NCBI GenBank assembly: GCA_951635545.1
Contig: OX620685.1
Coordinates: forward strand, 2,976,001 to 3,040,000
Source of the DNA: CAG-873 sp910578365
GTDB lineage: Bacteria; Bacteroidota; Bacteroidia; Bacteroidales; Muribaculaceae
DNA length: 64,000 bases
Reading direction: 5' to 3'
The notes beneath the pieces are model-generated. The model saw only the letters and a program-made list of their open reading frames with translations. It did not search any database and was not told the origin of the DNA. Of the stretch, positions 51,174-60,851 are shown one piece after another (position 1 is the stretch's first letter; each line of letters starts with the position of its first letter). The position numbers were made by a program, and so were the translations under genes.

Positions 51174-52142
51174 TCAGGCTTTTTTACGGAAAAGAGTTTC
51201 GACGAATGCCTGCTTGTCGAACACCTGCAGGTCGGTGATGCCTTCGCCCAGGCCTATGTATTTTACCGGCAGCTTGAACTGGTCGGAGATGCCTATCACC
51301 ACACCGCCACGCGCGGTGCCGTCGAGCTTGGTTATTGCCAGGTCGGTTACCTGAGTGGCGGCAGAGAACTGGCGAGCCTGCTCGAATGCGTTCTGACCGG
51401 TGGAGCCGTCGAGCACCAGCAGCACTTCGTGCGGCGCGTCGGGCACAACCTTGCTCATGGAGCGCTTGATTTTGGTAAGTTCGTCCATCAGAGCCTTTTT
51501 GTTGTGCAGGCGTCCGGCGGTGTCGATTAGCACCACGTCGATATCGTTAGCCACAGCAGACGACAGGGTGTCGTAAGCAACAGCCGCGGGGTCGGTGTTC
51601 TCGGCTTTCTTTATTACAGGCACGTCGGCACGTCGTGCCCATTCCTCAAGCTGCTCCACAGCGGCAGCGCGGAATGTGTCGGCAGCGCCAAGCATCACTT
51701 TCTTGCCGGCCATTTTGTACTGGTGGGCAAGTTTGCCAATGGTGGTTGTCTTGCCCACACCGTTCACACCCACAACCATTACCACGTATGGTTTTACTCC
51801 GGCAGGGGTTTCGAAGTCGTCGAGCTGCACATCGTTTGGGTTTTCGGCCAGAAGCTTGCAGATTTCGTCGCTGAGCATGGCGTTGAGTTCGTCCTCGCCC
51901 ATGTACTTGTCTTTGGCTGCGCGCTCCTGTATGCGGTCGATAATCTTCAGGGTTGTTTCCGGGCCTACGTCCGATGTGATGAAGATTTCCTCGAGTTCGT
52001 CAAGGAAGTCGTCGTCAATGGTTCTGCGGCCTACGAAAGCGCGTTTGATTTTGCCGAACAGGCCTTCTTTGGTTTTTTCGAGGCCTTTGTCGAGCGTTTC
52101 CTGCTTTTTCTCTTTGGAGAACAGTTTTTTGAAGAATCCCAT
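51174..52142 (-). CDS. ftsY: Signal recognition particle receptor FtsY
   Basis: The 322-residue SRP GTPase has a short charged N-terminal segment, then the NG domain: MVVGVNGVGKTTTIGKLAHQY, DTFRAAAVEQLEEW, VLIDTAGRLHNKKALMDEL, TKLDGTARGGVVIG and the terminal YIGLGEGITDLQVFD. It docks SRP-ribosome complexes at the inner membrane. A promoter box lies at 52179-52186. The next gene, rimO, is 2 bases away. Confidence 0.97.
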   Translation of the reverse strand: MGFFKKLFSKEKKQETLDKGLEKTKEGLFGKIKRAFVGRRTIDDDFLDELEEIFITSDVGPETTLKIIDRIQERAAKDKYMGEDELNAMLSDEICKLLAENPNDVQLDDFETPAGVKPYVVMVVGVNGVGKTTTIGKLAHQYKMAGKKVMLGAADTFRAAAVEQLEEWARRADVPVIKKAENTDPAAVAYDTLSSAVANDIDVVLIDTAGRLHNKKALMDELTKIKRSMSKVVPDAPHEVLLVLDGSTGQNAFEQARQFSAATQVTDLAITKLDGTARGGVVIGISDQFKLPVKYIGLGEGITDLQVFDKQAFVETLFRKKA

Positions 52143-52178
52143 ATCAGTGAGTTAAGTGCGCTGTTTAAAATTGAATCA

Positions 52179-52186
52179 CAAAGTTA
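52179..52186 (-). promoter_or_regulatory. Probable ftsY promoter -7 box
   Basis: The minus strand reads TAACTTTG, 36 bases before the ftsY ATG. Confidence 0.6.
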
Positions 52187-52213
52187 CGAATTTTAATCCG
52201 AATGTGCAAGAGG

Positions 52214-54682
52214 CTAAGGGTCGACGTCGTAATAGAGCGTGAGCTGTTTGTACAAGTCGTCTTTTCGAATATCGATGTACAGGTCGCGCAGATAATGCTT
52301 TACCCTAGTCATTGATGCTTCGGGTTCGATTTTGAGCATTATGCGGCGTATGTACAGCGACTTCACACGCGATACCTTGGGCTCGATGGGGCCGTGTACA
52401 CGGTTGCCGAAGAGTTGGCGCAGCCGCGCGGCGTATTCGGCGGCATGACGCTCCACGGTGGCATTGTCGCGGTGTTTGAGATATATGTTCACAAGGCGTA
52501 CAAAGGGCGGATAAAGGTATGCTTTGCGCTCTTCGATTTCGTGCTTGTAGAAGCCGGCGTAGTCGTGACGCACAACCTGCTCGATTACCGGATGTGCCGG
52601 TTCGCGGGTCTGGATAAGCACCCGGCCGGGTACGTCGCTGCGGCGTCCGGCGCGGCCCGACACCTGCTCCATCATGTTGAAGGCGCGTTCGGCTGCCCTG
52701 AACTCCGGGTAGTGTATAAGGGCGTCGGCGTTTACCACCACCACCATGGCCACTCCCCCGAAGTCAAGTCCCTTGGTGACCATCTGTGTGCCTACCAGAA
52801 TGTCGGCCTTACGTGCCGAGAAAGTGTCGATTATCTGTTGGTAGCCGTTTTTGTTGCGTGTGGTATCGAGGTCCATGCGCAGTATGTTGCGGTTGGGAAA
52901 GTAGCGCGATATGTTGTCCTCGAGGCGTTCGGTGCCGTAGCCAACTACGGCGATAGCCGGTTCATGGCATGAAGGACACACCGCAGGCATCGGGTACACC
53001 GCTCCGCAATAGTGGCATACCAGCTGCTCGGGCATACGGTGATAGGTCAGCGAAACGTCGCAGTGATCGCACTTGGGTATAAACGCGCATAGTTTGCAAC
53101 GTGCCATGGGCGAGAACCCGCGGCGGTTGTGAAAGAAAATCACCTGATGTCCGGCGGCGAGTACCTTGCGGGCTTCCATCACTGTATGGTCGGCAAAAGT
53201 ACCGGTAGTGGCTCCACGCTCGAACTCGCGGTTAAGGTCTATGACCTCGATGGGAGGCAGGCTGCCGCCGCCGTATCGTTCGCTCAGTGTCACCAGTCCG
53301 AATTTGCCGGTGGTTGCCTTGTAATATGTTTCCACCGACGGCGTGGCGCTGCCCAGCAGTGTTTTAGCGCCGTGCATGGCCGCAAGCACTATGGCGGTAT
53401 CACGGCCGTTGTATCGCGGCGCCGGGTCGGCCTGTTTGTAGCTTGTTTCGTGCTCTTCGTCGACAATCACCAGGCCCAGGCGGGCAAAAGGCAGGAATAC
53501 CGACGAGCGTGCTCCTATAACCACACATGGCTCGTTGCTGCCCAGCAGTTTCTGCCATACTTCCATACGCTCGGCATCGGAGAACTTGGAGTGGTATATA
53601 AGCACCCGTGTGCCGAAAACGCGCTGCAGACGTTCGGTCAGCTGTGTGGTAAGGGCTATTTCCGGCACAAGCAGCAGAGTCTGGTTGCCGTCGCGCAGTA
53701 CATGGTCGATGAGATGGATGTATAGTTCGGTCTTGCCGCACGAAGTCACGCCGTGCAGCAGTGTGATGTCGTGGTCGAAGAAACTGTGGTGTATCTGAGA
53801 TAAGGCTGTCTGCTGGGCCTGCGACAGTTCCGGCAGGTTGTACTCTGTCTTTCCGGTAAACTGAAAGCGCGATATGTAGCGACGGTCGATTTCCACCAGT
53901 CCTTTGTCGGCGAGAGCTTTTACCACAGGGCGAGTAAGCGCCGAGCGCTTCAGGGCATCGTCGAGTGGTACTCCTGACTCCGTTGGGAGTCGGCACTCGC
54001 GCCACATCGACAGCAGGGTAAGCAGCATAGTCTGCTGGCGCTCGCTCTGGCCTACTGCCTTGAATACCTTCTTTACGGCATCGGCCTCGGAGATATCGAA
54101 AAGCGGTTTTACAAAACTTGTACGCCGTCGGCTGAAGCGTTCGAGCGAGCGTTCGCTCACCTTAATAAGGTTGAGTGCTATAAGGCGGTTTACACTTGCC
54201 TCCACATCGTCGCGGCTGCTTGCCTTGGCAAGATCCTTTGAGGTTGTTGTTCCGGATGAGCGTATCAATTCGAGCAACTGTAAGTCGGAGTCGGACAGCT
54301 CAGCGGCCACAGACTCGTCGATTTCATCGGCGGCAAGCTCCACTACGGTTTCGCTTTCGATTCTCAAGCCTGATGGCAGGGCTGCATGAAAAACCTCGCC
54401 TACCGAACATAGATAATAGTCGGCAAGCCATTTCCATAACTTTACCTGCGGATGCCGTACTACGGGTTCGTCGTCAAGAGCCACGGCAACAGGCTTCAGC
54501 GCCACCCCCGACGGCGCGTGTTCGCTCACAGATTCCACCAGACCGGTATAATAGCGCTTGCCTCCGAACGGTACCAGCACACGGTGCCCGGGTCGGGCCT
54601 TGGATGCCATTTCGTCGGGCACGAGGTAGGTGAAGGTGCCGTCGAGCGGCTTTGGAATTATTACTTGGGCATAGATGGGCAT
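52214..54682 (-). CDS. priA: Primosomal replication protein N' (PriA helicase)
   Basis: The 822-residue protein starts with the PriA DNA-binding domain (PKPLDGTFTYLVPDEM). The helicase core has LLHGVTSCGKTELYIHLI and VIVDEEHETSYKQADPAPRYNGRD. Eight cysteines bind two zincs (CKLCAFIPKCDHC, CHYCG, CPSC), and VSGRAGR follows. It restarts stalled replication forks. Its 5' end overlaps the HPPK-like gene's 3' end by 22 bases. Confidence 0.97.
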   Translation of the reverse strand: MPIYAQVIIPKPLDGTFTYLVPDEMASKARPGHRVLVPFGGKRYYTGLVESVSEHAPSGVALKPVAVALDDEPVVRHPQVKLWKWLADYYLCSVGEVFHAALPSGLRIESETVVELAADEIDESVAAELSDSDLQLLELIRSSGTTTSKDLAKASSRDDVEASVNRLIALNLIKVSERSLERFSRRRTSFVKPLFDISEADAVKKVFKAVGQSERQQTMLLTLLSMWRECRLPTESGVPLDDALKRSALTRPVVKALADKGLVEIDRRYISRFQFTGKTEYNLPELSQAQQTALSQIHHSFFDHDITLLHGVTSCGKTELYIHLIDHVLRDGNQTLLLVPEIALTTQLTERLQRVFGTRVLIYHSKFSDAERMEVWQKLLGSNEPCVVIGARSSVFLPFARLGLVIVDEEHETSYKQADPAPRYNGRDTAIVLAAMHGAKTLLGSATPSVETYYKATTGKFGLVTLSERYGGGSLPPIEVIDLNREFERGATTGTFADHTVMEARKVLAAGHQVIFFHNRRGFSPMARCKLCAFIPKCDHCDVSLTYHRMPEQLVCHYCGAVYPMPAVCPSCHEPAIAVVGYGTERLEDNISRYFPNRNILRMDLDTTRNKNGYQQIIDTFSARKADILVGTQMVTKGLDFGGVAMVVVVNADALIHYPEFRAAERAFNMMEQVSGRAGRRSDVPGRVLIQTREPAHPVIEQVVRHDYAGFYKHEIEERKAYLYPPFVRLVNIYLKHRDNATVERHAAEYAARLRQLFGNRVHGPIEPKVSRVKSLYIRRIMLKIEPEASMTRVKHYLRDLYIDIRKDDLYKQLTLYYDVDP

Positions 54683-55065
54683 AGCGGAGTGTTGGCGGAG
54701 AGTTGTGTGTAGCCTTGGCGGAAATAGTCTTTATCGAACTGAGTAAGGTTGATAATGCAGTCGTGGAAAACCACAATGTCGATGTCGAGCGGCATTACCC
54801 CTGAAACCTTGGACTGCGGAGTACGGCCATACATGGCCTCGCGCTGCGCCGCAAAGGCAGCCAGCGAATCATAGTCGCCGTCATAATCGCCGCAGCATAC
54901 AGCGTTGGCATAAGGGTTTCCGAGTCCGGAGTCGTCGGCGTTTTCATAGATGTCCGAAGCACGGAAGTGCTCGAACATAGTGGCCAGCTGAGCCACTATT
55001 TCGGCTACATTCAGTTGCTTGCGCTCTACATTGCTGCCGATACAGATTACGGTGTGCAGGTTCAC
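54661..55065 (-). CDS. HPPK (FolK)-like protein with altered active site
   Basis: The 134-residue protein resembles 6-hydroxymethyl-dihydropterin pyrophosphokinase: CIGSN, NPYANAVCC and GVMPLDIDIVVFHDCI (usual form RxxDLDI). The arginines that normally precede the DLDI segment are missing (SKVSGVMPLDIDI), and the protein is about 25 residues shorter than E. coli FolK. It may be a diverged paralogue and not the folate enzyme, hence no symbol. It overlaps the metallophosphoesterase gene by 4 bp and priA by 22. Confidence 0.7.
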   Translation of the reverse strand: MNLHTVICIGSNVERKQLNVAEIVAQLATMFEHFRASDIYENADDSGLGNPYANAVCCGDYDGDYDSLAAFAAQREAMYGRTPQSKVSGVMPLDIDIVVFHDCIINLTQFDKDYFRQGYTQLSANTPLCPSMPK

Positions 55066-56252
55066 TTTGAAGAATGTCGGAGGGTTATGACGGTAATTTC
55101 GGGTGTCGCGCCTATGCGTGCAGGCATACCTACGGTACCGGTGCCGATGTTTACATACAGATTGTGGCCGGCATCGTCGCTATACATGCCACCCCATGTT
55201 TTGTAGCGAAATACTGCAGGGGATACACGTCCGGCGCTGATTTGCATGGCATGTGTATGGCCCGAGAGGGTCAGAGGTATGTTCACCTCGGGATGGCCGC
55301 TGATATCGTTGGTCCAATGGGCCGGATTATGACTAAGCAACAGTTTGAAGTGCCCGTCGCCGAGGGTAGGGTAAGCGGCCTTGAGGTCGCCATAGTTTTT
55401 AAACGGAGGGTCGCCAAGGTTCTCGACTCCAATCAGCATCAGGGTATCGGCTCCGCATACCACCGGGGCATGTTGGTTGAGCAGCAGATTCCAGTTCATG
55501 GCGTGTTGCATGTCGTACAGCTGCCGCATGTTTTCGGCCTTTGCATCGTCGGAAGTCCAGTCGTAATAGTCGCCGTAGTCGTGGTTGCCTAATATCGACC
55601 AGACACCGTACGGTGCCTTGAGCGCTCCGAGAACATCCACAAAGGGTTCCAGCTCGCTGCTGTGGCGGTTTACGATGTCGCCTGTAAATACAATCATGTC
55701 GGGGTTCAGACCGTTGACCTGTTCCACAAGTTTTGTCAGGAACGAGTCGTCGCTGCCATAGGAGCCTGTATGCAGGTCGCTGATTTGTACAATGCGGAAT
55801 CCGTCGAACCCGACCGGAACTTCGGCAGAAGCAAATTCAACCTTTTTTATGTCGATATTGTAGCGGTTTATAAGTGCGCCCCACCATAGCAGCAGAAAAC
55901 ATGCTACTGCCATTACGATACCTGCCGCAGTGACAGTTTTGCTGCGTCGGCGATGCCACAACTGTGGCAGTTTGGCTATCAGGTCGAAGACTACAAACAG
56001 GTATTTCGACAGGTATATGCTCAGATATGCGTACAGACACCACATCAAAGCCAGGAAAGCGCCATCGTCGCCTTGCCTTTTAGGCAGGCAGATAATCACA
56101 ATCATGGCAATGAAGAATAAAGCTGCGCTCCACAGCTGTATGCGACTCCATAATCTGTTGGCAGTACGCTTCAGCAGTGCGCGGTAAATGTACAGGTCTA
56201 TGCCGCAGTTGACCAGCAGAAGCACCAGTACGGGGATGAGAGGGAATCGCAT
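55062..56252 (-). CDS. Membrane-anchored metallophosphoesterase
   Basis: The 396-residue protein has four N-terminal hydrophobic helices (residues about 1-130) and a calcineurin-like domain: QISDLHTGSYG, FTGDIVNRHSSE, GNHDYGDYYDW, LLSHNPAHW and LSGHTHAMQ, giving all metal-binding motifs. It resembles YkuE/LpxH-like phosphohydrolases; the substrate is unknown. It lies 15 bases after the acyltransferase gene, which may hint at lipid processing. Confidence 0.9.
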   Translation of the reverse strand: MRFPLIPVLVLLLVNCGIDLYIYRALLKRTANRLWSRIQLWSAALFFIAMIVIICLPKRQGDDGAFLALMWCLYAYLSIYLSKYLFVVFDLIAKLPQLWHRRRSKTVTAAGIVMAVACFLLLWWGALINRYNIDIKKVEFASAEVPVGFDGFRIVQISDLHTGSYGSDDSFLTKLVEQVNGLNPDMIVFTGDIVNRHSSELEPFVDVLGALKAPYGVWSILGNHDYGDYYDWTSDDAKAENMRQLYDMQHAMNWNLLLNQHAPVVCGADTLMLIGVENLGDPPFKNYGDLKAAYPTLGDGHFKLLLSHNPAHWTNDISGHPEVNIPLTLSGHTHAMQISAGRVSPAVFRYKTWGGMYSDDAGHNLYVNIGTGTVGMPARIGATPEITVITLRHSSK

Positions 56253-56267
56253 ATATTCTGTCGGATA

Positions 56268-57479
56268 TTATTCACGACCGCACTCACCTGCGGCAAGCTG
56301 GTTTTTGAGCGGATTGGCATACATGGTGAGCATCATGTGGCGCATGTACTCGCGTTCTTTGGCGCTTACATTGTCAATGTCAACCTTGTCGAGCTGGGCG
56401 TTGATATAGTTGTCGAAGCGTTCCACGTCGGCAGCCCGGTAATGGTCGGCGAAGCGGTTACAGAGGTTCACCTCGTCGTATGCAATGTAGTTACAGGGAT
56501 AGATATGGTAGCCGCTATGGATTGTACGGTCGATAATGCGGCAGGCTTCGTGTACCACATGAGTACGGTCTTCTCCGCCATCGTAAGCCATGAGTTCACT
56601 GTTGATGCAGCGTCCGATTCTGAAGTGTATGTGGCCTTTGTGCTTGAGTATGCCGGTTTCCATACTGAAGAGGTCGTCGCGCTTGCTCTTTTTGAAATCC
56701 GGGTCGCGGCGCTTGAGCAGAAACTCGCGGGCCTTGAGATAGTCGTTGGGGTCGAACTCGTACGAAATCGATACCGGCATCAGGTTTACCGCCAGAATAT
56801 TCTCCTTGACCGAGCCACCGCCGTCGAGCGACATCATCTTGATAAGGCTTTCCTGAGTCATGTCGTTGGAGTCCTTGGCACGGCCTTCGCGCTGGGCAAT
56901 CCATACCGATTCGTGCAGTTTGCTGATTGAGAAGTGAATGTAAGCCGACAGCTGGCGCGCTGCCTCCAGAGCCTGCAGGCGCTGAACATCGCGTTTGACA
57001 ATAAAACTGCGGTTGAGTTTCACCAAATCGCTGATCCACTCGTATATGAGCAGATTGTTGCCTATCGCCACCTGGGTCAGCGGCATTTTGTTGCGTATGA
57101 AGCAGAGGTTCAGAAACGAGGCGTCGAGTACAATGTCGCGGTGGTTGGTTATGAAGGTGTAGTTGCAGCCGGGTTCGCAGTTCTCGAGGCCGTCAATAGA
57201 AATGCCGTCGGTGGTTGTCTTGGCCAGCAGTTCCAGAAACTCGCCCATTGTCTTGCGCTGGAACTCGTCCTGCGATTTCAGGTCGAGCAACTGTTGTACA
57301 AACTTGGGATAATCGACCTGCGGCATTACGTATCGCACCGCATGCTCGAAGCCGTCTTCATTTACAAGCTCGGCCATTTTCTCGCGGAATTCCAGGTCGG
57401 TATAGGGGGCTATATCTTTGAAATGCTCGGGTATAATGAGCTGTGTATTATGTTGAGTGTTGTCTTTAGCTTCTGACAT
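56268..57479 (-). CDS. Glycerol-3-phosphate/lysophosphatidate-type acyltransferase
   Basis: From ATG 57477-57479 (MSEAKDNTQHN) the protein has 403 residues. A promoter box at 57509-57516 lies just upstream and rules out the longer in-frame start at 57608. The acyltransferase region has ITNHRDIVLDASFLNLCF, where His and Asp are separated by five residues and not the usual four. KLNRSFIVKRD, a likely FxxR-like block, follows. It would acylate glycerophosphate lipids at the inner membrane, but the exact acceptor is unclear. Confidence 0.75.
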   Translation of the reverse strand: MSEAKDNTQHNTQLIIPEHFKDIAPYTDLEFREKMAELVNEDGFEHAVRYVMPQVDYPKFVQQLLDLKSQDEFQRKTMGEFLELLAKTTTDGISIDGLENCEPGCNYTFITNHRDIVLDASFLNLCFIRNKMPLTQVAIGNNLLIYEWISDLVKLNRSFIVKRDVQRLQALEAARQLSAYIHFSISKLHESVWIAQREGRAKDSNDMTQESLIKMMSLDGGGSVKENILAVNLMPVSISYEFDPNDYLKAREFLLKRRDPDFKKSKRDDLFSMETGILKHKGHIHFRIGRCINSELMAYDGGEDRTHVVHEACRIIDRTIHSGYHIYPCNYIAYDEVNLCNRFADHYRAADVERFDNYINAQLDKVDIDNVSAKEREYMRHMMLTMYANPLKNQLAAGECGRE

Positions 57480-57508
57480 GGTGAAGTGATAGTTGGGGAT
57501 TCGGGATG

Positions 57509-57516
57509 CAAAGTTA
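57509..57516 (-). promoter_or_regulatory. Probable promoter -7 box of the acyltransferase gene
   Basis: The minus strand reads TAACTTTG, 29 bases before ATG 57479. Confidence 0.6.
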
Positions 57517-57564
57517 AAAAATTTTGCCCACAATTTCAAATTTAAACAGCTTAGAAGAGGAGGC

Positions 57565-58662
57565 CTACTTTCTTTCGTTGGCCTCTGCAAGCTGGCGCCA
57601 GCGGTCAATCATGTCGGTCATGTCTTTCGGAACGGGGCAGCTGAAAAACATTTCTTCGCCAGTTTCGGGATGCACGAACCCGAGGGTGCGGGCGTGCAGT
57701 GCCTGACGAGGACAAATCTGAAAGTTTTTCTCCACAAAGGCCTTGTAAGTAGCCGAGGGTACGCCGCGCAATATTTTGTCGCCGCCGTAGCGGGCATCGT
57801 TGAACAGCGGATGCCCTATGTGGCGCATGTGGACGCGTATCTGATGGGTACGGCCGGTTTCGAGCACGCATTTCACTACGGTCACAGGCCCCAGAGGCTC
57901 AATGGTCCGGTAGTGTGTCACGGCGTGTTTGCCATAGTCACCGGCCGGAAATACATCCATCTGAAGGCGGTCGCGCAGCGAACGGCCTATATTGCCTTCG
58001 ATGCGTCCGTCGGCGGGGTCGGGACGCCCCCATACAACGGCTACGTATTCACGCTTGGTGGTCTTGTTGAAGAATTGCTTTCCAAGGTGGGTCTTGGCAT
58101 CGGGAGTCTTTGCCACCACCAGCAGTCCGGAGGTGTCCTTGTCGATGCGGTGCACAAGTCCCATACGCGGGTCGGCCACATCGTAGTTTGGGTTATCCTT
58201 GAAGTGCCATGCCAGGGCATTCACCAAAGTGCCGCTGTAGTTGCCGTGTCCCGGATGCACCACCAGTCCCGGCGGTTTGTTCACCACCAGCAGGAAGTTG
58301 TCTTCGTAAACAATGTCGAGGGGAATGTCCTGGGCTATAATCTCAAAATCGTAGCGTGGACGGTCCATCACCACCTGTACCACATCGAGCGGCTTTACGC
58401 GGTAGTTGCTTTTCACCGCTTTGCCGTTGACGAGTATACAGCCTGCCTGGGCAGCCTGCTGCACACGGTTGCGCGATGACTTCTGCAGCCTTTCGGTCAG
58501 AAACTTGTCGACACGTAGCAGCGCCTGTCCCTTGTCGGCTACAAAGCGGAAGTGCTCGTACAGGTCGCGACCGCTGTCGTCGGTAATGATGATATCTTCG
58601 GGTGTTTCATCGGGGGTATAGCCGTCGGCAAAATTTTCAATGCTGTCGTTCGAATCAGTCAT
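57565..58662 (-). CDS. RluD-type 23S rRNA pseudouridine synthase
   Basis: From ATG 58660-58662 the product has 365 residues. An S4 domain (LLRVDKFLTERLQKSSRNRVQQAAQAGCILVNGKAVK) precedes the catalytic domain with VHRIDKDTSGLLVVAKT (catalytic Asp) and TGRTHQIRVHM. It probably modifies helix 69 or another 23S site. It overlaps the PASTA gene stop by 8 bases. An ATG at 58686 would overlap by 32 bases. Confidence 0.93.
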   Translation of the reverse strand: MTDSNDSIENFADGYTPDETPEDIIITDDSGRDLYEHFRFVADKGQALLRVDKFLTERLQKSSRNRVQQAAQAGCILVNGKAVKSNYRVKPLDVVQVVMDRPRYDFEIIAQDIPLDIVYEDNFLLVVNKPPGLVVHPGHGNYSGTLVNALAWHFKDNPNYDVADPRMGLVHRIDKDTSGLLVVAKTPDAKTHLGKQFFNKTTKREYVAVVWGRPDPADGRIEGNIGRSLRDRLQMDVFPAGDYGKHAVTHYRTIEPLGPVTVVKCVLETGRTHQIRVHMRHIGHPLFNDARYGGDKILRGVPSATYKAFVEKNFQICPRQALHARTLGFVHPETGEEMFFSCPVPKDMTDMIDRWRQLAEANERK

Positions 58663-59377
58663 ATATGTCGTCGGTATAAGAGTCAACTTCGGTCTGACGG
58701 TCTTCGGCCACCACTACATCGGGGTCAAACGACGGTTCGGCGTCGTCCGCTGTTAAATCCGAATCGGTTTCTTCATATATGGGGTCAGGCTCCACGGCTT
58801 TTCCCACCTCGAGTGTTACCGTGGCTGTAACAGGCAGACTTGAGCCTACGCCGATAGGCTTGCCGTTGTAGAGGGCGCGCTCCACATTGTCGTTATACAT
58901 CGAGGGTACACTTACCAAACGTACGTTGTTTATACCCATGCTCTGAAGTACACTTATGGCCTGGCGTGACGATATATTGTCGATAGGAGTGGAAATAACA
59001 ACTTCTTTGGGCGAATAGGCCACGATGGTGACATACACCGGACGGCCTTTCTTTACCACCGCGCCCGCTCTGGGCCACGACTCCAGAATCATGCCGGGAG
59101 CCATCTTCTTACGCAGACTTTCAGCGAGGTCGGTGATGTATACCGAGTCGTTGACTTCAATCTCAAGGTTGTTATCGCTGAGAGTGCTGATAGCTTTGCG
59201 GTAGTCCATGTATTTTACATCCGGAACCACCGAGGTTTCGCCGTGGTGTGTCCAGGAGTCAAGGAATATCAGAGTAAACCATATCAGCATCAGTATGGCT
59301 ACAAAGGCCAGTAATATGTTGAAAAGCACCGGATGGTGTCTGAAACTCTTGTGGAGTCGTGATATGAATTCATTCAT
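58655..59377 (-). CDS. PASTA-domain membrane protein
   Basis: From ATG 59375-59377 the product has 240 residues. A TAACTTTG box at 59404-59411 lies upstream of this ATG, so I reject the earlier in-frame start at 59416. One transmembrane helix (LFNILLAFVAILMLIWFTLIFL) is followed by PASTA repeats: VVPDVKYMDYRKAISTLSDNNL and VVISTPIDNISSRQAISVLQSMGI, each starting a beta-lactam/peptidoglycan-type fold. No kinase domain is attached. An acidic tail follows. It may bind muropeptides or be part of cell-wall control. Confidence 0.88.
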   Translation of the reverse strand: MNEFISRLHKSFRHHPVLFNILLAFVAILMLIWFTLIFLDSWTHHGETSVVPDVKYMDYRKAISTLSDNNLEIEVNDSVYITDLAESLRKKMAPGMILESWPRAGAVVKKGRPVYVTIVAYSPKEVVISTPIDNISSRQAISVLQSMGINNVRLVSVPSMYNDNVERALYNGKPIGVGSSLPVTATVTLEVGKAVEPDPIYEETDSDLTADDAEPSFDPDVVVAEDRQTEVDSYTDDIYD

Positions 59378-59403
59378 GTCGGTTCTTCGTTTGTTTGCAG
59401 CTG

Positions 59404-59411
59404 CAAAGTTA
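59404..59411 (-). promoter_or_regulatory. Probable promoter -7 box of the PASTA-rluD pair
   Basis: The minus strand reads TAACTTTG, 26 bases before ATG 59377. Confidence 0.6.
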
Positions 59412-59452
59412 CGCATTTTTTGCGAAAAGTGCCCAACATTCGCTGTCGAAAG

Positions 59453-60769
59453 TTAGAACGCGAACTGGCACATGGCACTTGCACGGCGAGCCCAGCGGTG
59501 CTCGCCGCTGAAATTTTGCCGTTGCCCTAAGGCGAACTCTGCGCCGAGCTGTATGCGCGGCGTGAGGTTGTAGAAGGCGTTTGCACATATGAATGTGCCG
59601 CGTCGGTATTCGTCCGGAGCCTCGTTTTTCGAGAGGTATATATTCTGGCTGGCACTTGCGCTTACAAAAAAATTGTGCTTGAAATTATACTGCACTCCGG
59701 CACACCAGCCCATCGACGGCGGAGCTATGAGGCGGCCCGGCTGTCCGTTGTCTGCCACCAGGTCGTAGGCTCCCATGATAAGATCACCGCCCAGAGAGCC
59801 GTATCCGTGGCCATAGTTGGCAGTGAGATATAGCGTAAGGGGGTCGGCGGGGTGACATACCGAACTGAGCTGCAGCGCCCAGCCGGCACGGTTTATGTTG
59901 GCGCCAGCCACCATATCGCGGTACGACAGCGAGCGTACAATGCCCGCCAGGCGTACATGCTGGCTCTGGTCCCACTGGTACTGAATAAAAGCGGCAGCGT
60001 CGGGCAGCCAATTGGTCACGGGGCAGGTATTTTCGTTGTCAGCGGCAATCTGGGTGGCCGGAGTTTCAAGTGATGCGGCAATAGTCCAGCGCTGTCTGAA
60101 AGTTTGCATATAGCGCAGCAGTACAGATGTCATCGAAAGCTTGTTGTTAGGGCCGTTGGCATCTATCGTCGGTGGCACAGCCGCAATGTCGGAGAAAGTC
60201 GAGCTGGCATAGCCTATGGTAAAATCATTGATAATGGCGTATGCCTTTTTCAAAGTAAAATCGCGTGTCTGGTAGCCGTTGAAATTAGCCTCGATATATA
60301 CCTGATACTGCCCCAGCATTTTGTTGCGACCTAAGACGCGGAAAAACAGGCAGGTGCCTGCAGGCGAAGTGCCGAAGGCCCTCATATTGGCCGGATTCGG
60401 GTGTATAGGTATCAGATAGGGCGAAAAGGCACGAAAGGGTATGGCGCCGCCCCAGTCGTAGTATGCACGCATGCGCACAGCGCCGCCGATACCCATGGCC
60501 AGCTGTGAGTCGCGGCTCAGAAACAGAAAATATGGGGCCGCAGGGTCGGAGAAATGGCGAAACTGGTCATAGTAGAACGTTGTGATGATACTGTTTACTG
60601 AGTCAATGTATTCTCGACTGCGGGTGTCGACAGCAGTGCCGTCGATATTAATGAACTTATGCGAGGCAATCAGCGAGTCGATCTGTTGGTCGGCAAGGCT
60701 TTTCGCATCTGTTGTTCCGCAGCAAAACACAATAGCAAATGCGATTAAAACATAATTTCGGATTCTCAT
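59453..60769 (-). CDS. DcaP-like outer-membrane porin
   Basis: From ATG 60767-60769 (MRIRNYVLIAFAIVFCCGTTDA) the protein has 438 residues with a signal peptide. The region after the leader has a short helical stretch and then barrel strands with features of the DcaP trimeric porin family: FSRDSQLAMGIGGAVRMRAYYDWGG-like and the terminal ASAMCQFAF ending in Phe. The frame is open much further upstream, but that part is antisense to the CPBP gene and is not coding. Assignment to DcaP is moderate. Confidence 0.75.
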   Translation of the reverse strand: MRIRNYVLIAFAIVFCCGTTDAKSLADQQIDSLIASHKFINIDGTAVDTRSREYIDSVNSIITTFYYDQFRHFSDPAAPYFLFLSRDSQLAMGIGGAVRMRAYYDWGGAIPFRAFSPYLIPIHPNPANMRAFGTSPAGTCLFFRVLGRNKMLGQYQVYIEANFNGYQTRDFTLKKAYAIINDFTIGYASSTFSDIAAVPPTIDANGPNNKLSMTSVLLRYMQTFRQRWTIAASLETPATQIAADNENTCPVTNWLPDAAAFIQYQWDQSQHVRLAGIVRSLSYRDMVAGANINRAGWALQLSSVCHPADPLTLYLTANYGHGYGSLGGDLIMGAYDLVADNGQPGRLIAPPSMGWCAGVQYNFKHNFFVSASASQNIYLSKNEAPDEYRRGTFICANAFYNLTPRIQLGAEFALGQRQNFSGEHRWARRASAMCQFAF

Positions 60770-60851
60770 AATCGGATTAATGTGATGAAGTACTTGAAAA
60801 TGCAACAAGCATAATATGGTTATTGTTTGAAAATTTTTGTAAATTTGCACC

